From JAFDVN01 sp035758545 (GTDB lineage: Bacteria; Acidobacteriota; Holophagae; Holophagales; Holophagaceae): a DNA stretch of 29,234 nucleotides. Location: assembly GCA_035758545.1 (NCBI GenBank), contig DASTWQ010000042.1:1-29234 (forward strand). Reading direction: 5' to 3'. Shown piece after piece: positions 23,161 through 29,234 of this stretch. Below the pieces are notes generated by a model. The model saw only the letters and a program-made list of their open reading frames with translations, ran no database searches and had not been told where the DNA came from. Numbering within the stretch: the first letter of the stretch is position 1; the number at the start of each line of letters is the position of its first letter. A program made the position numbers and the translations under genes.

Positions 23161-24915
23161 ATGATCCAGCGTCTCCTCGACAGCGCCTGGGGCCAGGCCA
23201 CGCATCTCTTCACGACCCCCGTGAAGGGCCGGCGGTGGCTCGACCTGCTCGTGCTCGTGTCCATGGCGGGCCTCGTCATGGCCTTCCTGCTCGTCGGCCG
23301 CGAATGGACCGGCGCCCACCGCCCCGCGGTGGAGATCGATCTGCGCGCCTCCGCGCTGCCCACCTACATGCTGCTCAGCCTCGTGCGGGCGGCCGTCGCC
23401 TACCTGATCAGCATCTCCCTGACCTTCACGCTCGCCTACTGGGCGGCCAAGGACGCCTTCGCCGAGAAGCTGCTCATCCCCATCCTGGACATCCTCCAGA
23501 GCGTGCCGCTGCTGGCGTTCCTGCCGCCGGTGATCCTCGCCATGACGCGGATCTTCCCCCACAGCAACATCGGCCTGGAGCTCTCGGCGGCGATCCTGAT
23601 CGTCACCTGCCAGGCCTGGAACATGATCTTCAGCTTCTATCAGAGCCTGAAGACCGTTCCCCCGGAGCTGTCGGACCTCGCCCAGACCTACCAGCTGAGC
23701 TGGTACCAGAAGCTGCGCTGGATCGAGCTGCCCTACGCGACCCCCGGCCTCGCCTGGAATTCCATGGTGAGCGTGGCCAACGGCTGGTTCTTCCTGATGG
23801 CCGCGGAGGCATTCAGCGCCGGCGGCCAGAACTTCCTCCTGCCGGGGCTCGGGGCCTACATGCAGACGGCCGTGGACCGCGGGGACCACATCGCCGAGCT
23901 CACCGCCATCGGCGCGGTGCTCCTCCTGGTGGTGGTGCTGGACCGCCTCCTGTGGAAGCCCATCATGGCCTGGGCCCAGCGCTTCCAGATGGACGAGAAC
24001 CTCCGCCCGGAGCGCCCGCAGAGCTGGCTCCTCACCCTGCTCCGCCGGTCCCGCCTCCTGCGCTGGCTGGAATACGAGCGGACCCAGCGCCTCATGAAGC
24101 GGATCCCCCGGCCCCAGCGGCTCCTGAAGGGCGTGCTGCCCACGGCCCCGGACCGGCGGAGGCGGCTGGCCTCCCTCACCGTGGCGGCCCTGCTGGGCCT
24201 CGTCCTCCTCGGTCTGGCCCTGGCGGCCTTCAAGCTGGCCCGCATCCTCTCCCTCGTGGAAGCCCCGGCGTGGCTGCGCCTGTTCAAGGCCGGGGGCGCG
24301 TCCTTCGCGCGGGTGATGCTCTCGACCCTCCTCGCCACCCTCTGGACCGTCCCCGCGGGGCTCTGGATCGGCATGAACCCCAAGTGGGCGAAGCGCCTCC
24401 AGCCCGCCGTCCAGGTGGCGGTCAGCTACCCGGTGAGCCTGCTCTTCGCGGCGATCACGACGCTCCTGTTGAAGGTCCACCTGGGGCTCGGGGCCTCGAG
24501 CGTCCTGCTGATGATCCTGAGCACCCAGTGGTACCTGCTCTTCAACATCATCGCCGGCGCCCAGGCCATCCCCGGCGAGCTGAGGGAGATGGGCAAGGCC
24601 TTCCGCCTCACCCGCTGGGGGCGGTTCAAGACCCTCTACCTCCCGGCCATCTTCCCCTTCCTGGTGACGGGCTGGGTGACGGCCACGGGAGGCGCCTGGA
24701 ACGCGAGCATCATCACGGAGTTCGTCTCGGGCGGCGGCCACACCTACGCCACCTTCGGCCTGGGCTCCGAGCTCCAGCTGGCCACCAGCGCCAACAACCT
24801 CCCCATGGTCGCGGCCTCGTCCCTCCTGATGGCGGGGCTGGTCGTCCTCTTCAACCGCCTGGTCTGGGTGCCGCTCTACCGCATGGCGGAACAGCGCTAC
24901 ACCCTCGAAGCCTGA
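23161..24915 (+). CDS. double-domain ABC transporter permease (nitrate/sulfonate-type)
   Basis: A 584-residue inner-membrane permease with two binding-protein-dependent transport domains fused in one chain. The first spans about residues 70-270 and has an EAA-like loop (YQSLKTVPPELSDLAQTYQLSWYQKLRWIELPYATPGLAWNSM). The second spans about 375-575 with the matching loop AQAIPGELREMGKAFRLTRWGRFKTLYLPAIFPFLVTGWVTATGGAWNASI. A basic cytoplasmic linker of about 60 residues joins them. The spacing of the EAA loops matches importers of the nitrate/sulfonate/taurine class. The next gene supplies the ATPase. No substrate-binding protein is encoded nearby, so the substrate cannot be inferred from context. 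Confidence 0.88.
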   Translation: MIQRLLDSAWGQATHLFTTPVKGRRWLDLLVLVSMAGLVMAFLLVGREWTGAHRPAVEIDLRASALPTYMLLSLVRAAVAYLISISLTFTLAYWAAKDAFAEKLLIPILDILQSVPLLAFLPPVILAMTRIFPHSNIGLELSAAILIVTCQAWNMIFSFYQSLKTVPPELSDLAQTYQLSWYQKLRWIELPYATPGLAWNSMVSVANGWFFLMAAEAFSAGGQNFLLPGLGAYMQTAVDRGDHIAELTAIGAVLLLVVVLDRLLWKPIMAWAQRFQMDENLRPERPQSWLLTLLRRSRLLRWLEYERTQRLMKRIPRPQRLLKGVLPTAPDRRRRLASLTVAALLGLVLLGLALAAFKLARILSLVEAPAWLRLFKAGGASFARVMLSTLLATLWTVPAGLWIGMNPKWAKRLQPAVQVAVSYPVSLLFAAITTLLLKVHLGLGASSVLLMILSTQWYLLFNIIAGAQAIPGELREMGKAFRLTRWGRFKTLYLPAIFPFLVTGWVTATGGAWNASIITEFVSGGGHTYATFGLGSELQLATSANNLPMVAASSLLMAGLVVLFNRLVWVPLYRMAEQRYTLEA

Positions 24916-24928
24916 GGCCGGAGCCGCC

Positions 24929-26206
24929 ATGAACCTCTGCGAACTCAAGGGCATCCAGATGCGCTTCCCCGGTCCCGGCGGCCGGCTCAAGCGCGTCCTC
25001 GAGGACATCAACCTCACGGTGCGCTACGAGGAGGTGCTCTGCCTCCTCGGGCCCAACGGCAGCGGCAAGTCCACGCTGCTGCGGATCCTCTCCGGCCTCC
25101 TGCAGCCCACCAAGGGGGAGGTGCGCTGGCATGGCGAGCGGCTGCGGGGCCTGAACCTCAGCGTGGCCATGGTCTTCCAGAGCTTCGCCCTGGTGCCCTG
25201 GATGACGGTGGAGGAGAACGTCCGCATGGTGCTCCGGGCCCGGGAACTGTCGGAGGACGAGGTCCGAGCCAAGGCGGCGGGCGCGATCCAGAAGGTGGGC
25301 CTGGAGGGCTTCGAGGAGGCCTTCCCCCGGGAGCTGTCCCGGGGCACCAAGCAGCGCGTCGGCGTGGCCCGGGCCCTCGCCGTGGATCCCGAGATCCTGG
25401 TCATGGACGACCCCTTCAGCCAGGTGGACGCCCTCACGGCCGAGGCGCTCCGCCAGGAGATCCTGGACATCTGGAGCGACGCGGAGAACAACCCCTCCAG
25501 CATCGTCCTCGTGAGCCACAGCATCCGGGAGGCGGTGCTCATGGCCGACCGGGTGGCGATCCTGGGCGGCAACCCCGCGACGATCCGCACCATCGTGGAC
25601 ATCCCCCTGCCCCGGCCCCGGGATCCGCGCTCCCGGGAGTACCTGCGCATCGTGGACCAGCTCCACGACATCATCGCCAGCGCCGAGCTGCCGGACGTGC
25701 AGGTGACCACCGCGGCACCCACGGTGGACCTGGACCTGGTGGAGCCCCTGCCCCACGTGCAGAGCCCCGACATCCTCGGCCTTCTGGAATTCCTGGACGC
25801 CCAGCAGGGCGGCGGCTGCGACCTCTTCCAGGTGGTGGCCCAGACTCATGTGCCCTTCGAGAAGGTGCTACCCATCGTGAAGGCGGCCGAGATGCTGGAC
25901 CTGGTGGACACCCCCAAGCGCGGCGTCATCCTCACGCCGCTCGGCAAGCGCTTCGTCGCCGCGGACATGGACCAGCGCAAGGAGATCTGGAAGGCCCAGC
26001 TCCTGGATCTGCGGCTCTTCCGTTCCGTGAAGGAGCTCATGGACCAGCGGGAGGGGGAGCTCAGCCGCGAGGAGCTGCTCCACGAGCTCTCGGTGCGGCT
26101 CCCCATGGAGAACGTGGACCAGACCTTCGAGACCCTGGTGGGGTGGAGCCGCTTCGGCGAGCTCTTCGCCTACCGCGAGGACCGCGGCGTCCTCACGCCG
26201 GAGTAG
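24929..26206 (+). CDS. ABC transporter ATP-binding protein with AAA-associated C-terminal domain
   Basis: A 425-residue protein. Residues 1-240 are a nitrate/sulfonate-type ATPase: Walker A GPNGSGKST (41-49), Q-loop VFQSFALVPWMTVEENV, and switch His in LVSHSIREAV. Two key motifs deviate: the signature is LSRGTKQR (136-143) rather than LSGGxxQR, and Walker B reads LVMDDPFSQVD with Asp161 at the place of the catalytic glutamate. Residues about 270-425 form an additional domain (DILGLLEFLDAQQGG ... VDTPKRGVILTPLGKRFVAADMDQRKEIWKAQLLDLRLF), like the AAA-associated C-terminal domain found in this transporter class, possibly a winged-helix sensor. GGAG precedes the ATG. Its 3' end overlaps the convergent EamA gene by 14 bases. 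Confidence 0.9.
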   Translation: MNLCELKGIQMRFPGPGGRLKRVLEDINLTVRYEEVLCLLGPNGSGKSTLLRILSGLLQPTKGEVRWHGERLRGLNLSVAMVFQSFALVPWMTVEENVRMVLRARELSEDEVRAKAAGAIQKVGLEGFEEAFPRELSRGTKQRVGVARALAVDPEILVMDDPFSQVDALTAEALRQEILDIWSDAENNPSSIVLVSHSIREAVLMADRVAILGGNPATIRTIVDIPLPRPRDPRSREYLRIVDQLHDIIASAELPDVQVTTAAPTVDLDLVEPLPHVQSPDILGLLEFLDAQQGGGCDLFQVVAQTHVPFEKVLPIVKAAEMLDLVDTPKRGVILTPLGKRFVAADMDQRKEIWKAQLLDLRLFRSVKELMDQREGELSREELLHELSVRLPMENVDQTFETLVGWSRFGELFAYREDRGVLTPE

Positions 26207-27092
26207 CGGGCCGCCTCGGCAGCGGGGGCGCGCTCACGGACAGGCCGACGCCCGCGAGGATGAGCGCGACGCCGAGGCCCTGGAGGGGCTTCACGCCCTC
26301 CCCCAGCAGCAGCCAGGCGAGGCCGACGGTCGCCGCCTGCTGGGTCATGAGGCCCACCGCGCCGGCGTGGGCCGGGAGGTGCCCGAGCCCCCAGGTGATG
26401 AGGGCCCACCCCGCCACCTGGCAGACCAGGCCAAGGCCGGCCAAGGCCCACCAGCTCCCGGAGGTGAATCCGGAGAAGGGTTCCTGGAGCGCCCAGCCCA
26501 GGGCGCCGAACCCGGCGACGCAGGTCGCCGTCACCACGAGCAGGGCGTTCCGCGCGCCCAGGCCCCTCCGGGCCTCCGTGAGCGCCAGGGTGAAGGCGGC
26601 GTAGCAGAGGGACGCCCCGGCGGCGAGAGCCTCGCCATGCCCTGAGCCCCAGCGGGCCCCCTTCGCCAGGCCCAGCACCAGCGCGCCGCCGATGGCGAGC
26701 CCGAGGCCCGCCCAGGCCCGCTTCCGAAGGCGCGCGGAGAGGAGGGCGATGGAGGCGAGGGCGACCCAGAGGGGCGAGAGGCCCACCAGCAGGGTCGCAT
26801 TGGCCGCGCTGGTGAAGCGGAGCGCGGCGTGCCAGAGCCAGAGGTCCCCCACGAAGAGCACGCCCGCCGCGAGCGCCCAGGCCCGGTGGCGCGCCTCGCC
26901 CCAGCTCTCCCGGCTGAAGGCCGCCATGAGCGCCACCAGGGGCAGGGCGGAGAGCATGCGGTAGAAGCCGATGGCCAGGGGCCGGGCGCCGCCCTGGGCG
27001 GCGAACTTCGTGAAGATGGCGGCGAAGCCGAGCAGCAGGGCTCCAGCTACCAACGCCGTCATTCCGCGGCTGGACCCACCCTGTTCGCTCAT
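26193..27092 (-). CDS. EamA/DMT-family transporter
   Basis: A 299-residue drug/metabolite transporter with ten predicted helices in two EamA repeats. The first begins ALVAGALLLGFAAIFTKFAAQGGARPLAIGFYRMLSALPLV and contains FTSAANATLLVGLSPLWVALAS. The second begins GEALAAGASLCYAAFTLALTEARRG and ends HAGAVGLMTQQAATVGLAWLLLGEGVKPLQGLGVALILAGV. The family exports or imports small metabolites; this substrate is unknown. ATG 27092 is chosen because an earlier in-frame start would add only a basic, proline-rich stretch. It converges with, and overlaps by 14 bases, the ABC ATPase gene. Confidence 0.9.
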   Translation of the reverse strand: MSEQGGSSRGMTALVAGALLLGFAAIFTKFAAQGGARPLAIGFYRMLSALPLVALMAAFSRESWGEARHRAWALAAGVLFVGDLWLWHAALRFTSAANATLLVGLSPLWVALASIALLSARLRKRAWAGLGLAIGGALVLGLAKGARWGSGHGEALAAGASLCYAAFTLALTEARRGLGARNALLVVTATCVAGFGALGWALQEPFSGFTSGSWWALAGLGLVCQVAGWALITWGLGHLPAHAGAVGLMTQQAATVGLAWLLLGEGVKPLQGLGVALILAGVGLSVSAPPLPRRPATPA

Positions 27093-27135
27093 CGGTCCAG
27101 CATGGGGGCCACGGGGCCTCCGGCTCAAGGGGGGA

Positions 27136-28332
27136 TCAGTTCGCCCAGCGGGAGACCTGCTCCCAGAGGTCGTCCTCCTTGGAGTCCCCGTTGAGGATCA
27201 CCGCGAAGACCCGGAGCCGACCGTCCGGCATCTGGATGTAGCCCGTGAGGCTGCGGGCGTCCGCGAGGTAGCCGCTCTTCACGCGGAGGCGCCAGTCGAG
27301 GTTGGCGTCCTTGTGCCGGAGCTTGAAGGGCTCCCCGCCCATCACCTTGAGGGAGGAGATGTACTCCGGGCCAGACTCGAAATCGAACCAGGCCGTGCGC
27401 AGCACCGTCGCCAGGGTCCGGGCGGCGATGCGGTTCTGCTTGCTGAGGCCGCAGCCATCCATGAGGCTCACCTGCTCGGGGCCGAACCCGAAGTTGGTCC
27501 GGTAGAAATCGAGGATCCGCTGGACGCCCCGGGCGGAGTTGCCGTCCCCGTAGCGCTTCACCAGGGTCTCGATCATGAAGTTGTTCGAGAACTTGTTGAT
27601 GTCCCCCACCAGCATGCGCAGCGGCGGCGAGTCGTGGGTGAGCAGCAGCTTCGGCGCGGCGGACGGCGCCGCCTTGGCGCCGTCGACCAGGATGCCGTCC
27701 GTGGTGAAGATGCGGGTGAAGGTGTCCTGGGCCAGGGCCGTGGGATCGGAGGTGTAGGGCGACCCCTCCGCCGGGCGGTTGAAGTCCACGGAGAGGGCCG
27801 CGAGGGGCGGCCAGGTGTCCTTGGTGGTGTCCTCCCAACCGTTGCCGTACTTCTGGCCGTCGAAGAAGCTCTGGTCCGCGAGGATCCTTCCGGTGATCCG
27901 CTGCACGCCGAGCTTCTTGAGCTGCTCCGCGATGCTCCAGATCTGCTCATCCACAAGGAAGGGGTCGCCGGCCCCCTTCACCACGAGGTCCCCCTTCACC
28001 ACGCCGTTCTGCAGGTCGCCCCAGAACTCCGTCGGGACGGTGTAGTTGGGCTTCCACGCCTTGAGCAGGGCGTAGGTGGTAAGGGCCTTGGTGGTGCTGG
28101 CCGGAGTGAGGGTCTGGGTCTCCTTCCAGCCTTCGATGAGCTTTCCGCTCTGGAGGTCCCAGACGCCGGCGCTGACCTGGACTCCGCGGGTCTCGAGGGC
28201 CTTGGCCCAGTCCTGCAAGGATTCCGAGGCCGCCGGCGCCGAGACGCCGGGCGCGAGGGTCCGCGCGCCGAGGAACGCCAGGGCCGAGCCGGCCCCGAGG
28301 AGGATGGCCGCCGCGAGGAAGATCCGCTTCAC
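27136..28332 (-). CDS. dacB: PBP4-type D-alanyl-D-alanine carboxypeptidase/endopeptidase
   Basis: A 398-residue peptidase S13 family protein that trims or opens peptidoglycan cross-links in the periplasm. An N-terminal signal or anchor (MKRIFLAAAILLGAGSALAF) is followed by the three penicillin-binding motifs: STTK (Ser79, Lys82) in LTPASTTKALTTYALL, SNN (249-251) in INKFSNNFMIETLVKRYG, and KSG (352-354) in RLRVKSGYLADARSLTGY. Supporting motifs are VVKGAGDPFL and SLMDGCGLSKQNR. It is shorter than E. coli PBP4 (about 477 residues), so the inserted domain is probably reduced. GTG 28332 is taken as start, with GAGGTG upstream; another in-frame GTG at 28362 lies inside the preceding gene. It follows the pseudopilin-like gene after 7 bases. 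Confidence 0.92.
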   Translation of the reverse strand: MKRIFLAAAILLGAGSALAFLGARTLAPGVSAPAASESLQDWAKALETRGVQVSAGVWDLQSGKLIEGWKETQTLTPASTTKALTTYALLKAWKPNYTVPTEFWGDLQNGVVKGDLVVKGAGDPFLVDEQIWSIAEQLKKLGVQRITGRILADQSFFDGQKYGNGWEDTTKDTWPPLAALSVDFNRPAEGSPYTSDPTALAQDTFTRIFTTDGILVDGAKAAPSAAPKLLLTHDSPPLRMLVGDINKFSNNFMIETLVKRYGDGNSARGVQRILDFYRTNFGFGPEQVSLMDGCGLSKQNRIAARTLATVLRTAWFDFESGPEYISSLKVMGGEPFKLRHKDANLDWRLRVKSGYLADARSLTGYIQMPDGRLRVFAVILNGDSKEDDLWEQVSRWAN

Positions 28333-28339
28333 AGGCACC

Positions 28340-28906
28340 TCAAAGCTTGTCCTTGGGTCCACCGCCGGCGGGCGCGCCGCCCTTGCCGGGATCCGGCCCG
28401 GAGCCAGCGCCGCCCTTCACCCCGCCGCCGCCGTCCGGCAGGCCGAGGATGTTGGCGTCCGCGGCGAAGATCCAGTCGTGGATCAGGGTCTTGTTCTCGT
28501 AGACCTTGATGCTGTCCTTCATGCTCTTGCTGCGCACGCCGACGATGGGCAGGCCGGTGGTGTCGCCGGTGGCCCCGGGGGCCACCTGGTAGACGTACTC
28601 CCAGTCGCCTTCCCGGGTCATCGGGTCCTTGTAGGCCTGCCGGAGGATCCGTGGCCGCACCTTCAGCAGGTCGTCCAGGCTCTGGGGGTAGGCGCCGGTG
28701 CGGGCCTTGTAGAGCCGGAGGGCGTTGGCGATGGCCTCGCCGCGGAAGATGAGCTCGGCCTCGTTGTCCCGCTGGACCACGGCACTCTCCAGGGGCATGG
28801 CCTTCATGGTGAGGAGCACCATGACCACGGCCATGGCCAGCAGGAGGGCCATGGTGAAGCCGCGCTCGGAGGCGCGGGCGGCGGGATTCGAAGGGGCGAT
28901 CTCCAC
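28340..28906 (-). CDS. type II secretion/type IV pseudopilin-like protein
   Basis: A 188-residue protein with a prepilin-type N-terminus: a short basic leader ending SERG, then FTMALLLAMAVVMVLLTM, so cleavage would follow Gly16. The globular part resembles GspG-like pseudopilins (RGEAIANALRLYKARTGAYPQSLDDLLK). The usual glutamate at mature position 5 is a leucine. The C-terminus (about 155-188) is a Gly/Pro/Lys-rich, probably disordered tail. The GTG at 28906 is used as start; no clear Shine-Dalgarno is visible and the start is uncertain. No other pilus or secretion gene is in the window, so its assembly system must be elsewhere. Likely co-transcribed with the downstream carboxypeptidase gene. 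Confidence 0.75.
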   Translation of the reverse strand: MEIAPSNPAARASERGFTMALLLAMAVVMVLLTMKAMPLESAVVQRDNEAELIFRGEAIANALRLYKARTGAYPQSLDDLLKVRPRILRQAYKDPMTREGDWEYVYQVAPGATGDTTGLPIVGVRSKSMKDSIKVYENKTLIHDWIFAADANILGLPDGGGGVKGGAGSGPDPGKGGAPAGGGPKDKL

Positions 28907-28951
28907 AGGACCAGCGTAGCGAATCCAGGGATGGCGCGGCGGGGGGAAAGG

Positions 28952-29234
28952 TTACGGCGCCTGCAGCGAGACCACCTGCAGCGCCCGGTCGGCCCACCGC
29001 GTGAGGCCCGTGAGCTGGGTCCCGAAGCCGCATTCCGCCAAGGGCGCCCCAAGGCTCTTGAGCGCCTCCACCACCTGGAGCCAGTCCACCGGCAGGGCCG
29101 GGCTCGCGATGGCCTCGTCCCAGGCCTCGTCGCCGGTCCGCAGCAGGCGGCCGTCCGCGTGGGAGAGGAGCGGGAAATCCGGATTGGCGGGGCGGATGGC
29201 CGCGAGGCGCCGGGCGATGCCGGGCACCAGCGGC
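28952..29234 (-). CDS. fabD: C-terminal fragment, probable malonyl-CoA:ACP transacylase (FabD)
   Basis: The last 93 residues of a gene that continues past the right edge. The visible sequence (PLVPGIARRLAAI ... NPDFPLLSHADGRLL ... PALPVDWLQVVEALKSLGAPLAECGFGTQLTGLTRW) follows the order of a FabD C-terminus: substrate-pocket helix, the P(V/L)-x-SN-x-DG-like strand, the VxW helix, and a final GxGxxLxGL motif. Here SN is replaced by SH and EVGPG by ECGFG, so a divergent acyltransferase domain is also possible. FabD transfers malonyl groups from CoA to acyl carrier protein in fatty-acid synthesis. The catalytic GxSxG motif lies outside the window. It stops 45 bases before the pseudopilin-like gene. 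Confidence 0.6.
   Translation of the reverse strand, partial: PLVPGIARRLAAIRPANPDFPLLSHADGRLLRTGDEAWDEAIASPALPVDWLQVVEALKSLGAPLAECGFGTQLTGLTRWADRALQVVSLQAP

Overview
The window looks like chromosomal DNA from a high-GC Acidobacteriota bacterium, probably a relative of Holophaga or Geothrix. The clues are two large tandem permeases of the acidobacterial 'ADOP' type, a receptor-type Ser/Thr kinase with a TolB-like plus TPR ectodomain, and a FadN/FadA beta-oxidation pair of the HAD-ECH order. No rRNA, tRNA, CRISPR array, transposase or phage gene was seen. Coding density is high, and the only gene-poor stretch over 300 bases is 22832-23160.

Left part (1-6650, mostly minus strand): a partial MDR oxidoreductase, a small membrane-anchored protein and a DUF817 membrane protein, then the fatty-acid beta-oxidation genes fadA and fadN. 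Two genes interrupt this run: a secreted hypothetical on the opposite strand (1892-2599) and a GxxExxY PD-(D/E)XK-like gene between fadA and fadN. Each is bracketed by an inward-facing pair of the same short repeat (three 9-bp units), so both look like small cassettes.

Middle (6732-16503, plus strand): a six-gene operon for a MacAB-like tripartite exporter (HlyD adaptor, ATPase, two ADOP permeases) followed by its own sigma-54 response regulator and histidine kinase. A good -24/-12 promoter and a 32-bp palindrome about 97 bp upstream of the predicted transcription start suggest that the regulator controls its own operon. A transmembrane Ser/Thr kinase follows.

18959-21811 (minus strand): a compact, apparently complete RiPP locus. 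It holds a cobalamin-binding radical SAM RiPP-maturation enzyme, a haem-oxygenase-like diiron (HDO) protein and a 65-residue precursor ending in GAPGQSYCIF. No transporter or protease is attached. This is the best candidate for an undescribed system in the window.

Right part (21878-29234): a MoxR ATPase without its usual partners; a structured 329-nt intergenic leader with a 7-bp-period inverted repeat, a strong hairpin and a 17-codon ORF behind a near-perfect Shine-Dalgarno; then an ABC importer-like pair (double-domain permease, and an ATPase with an AAA-associated C-terminal domain and an unusual Walker B). On the minus strand follow an EamA transporter, a PBP4-type D,D-carboxypeptidase, a pseudopilin-like protein and the C-terminus of a probable FabD.
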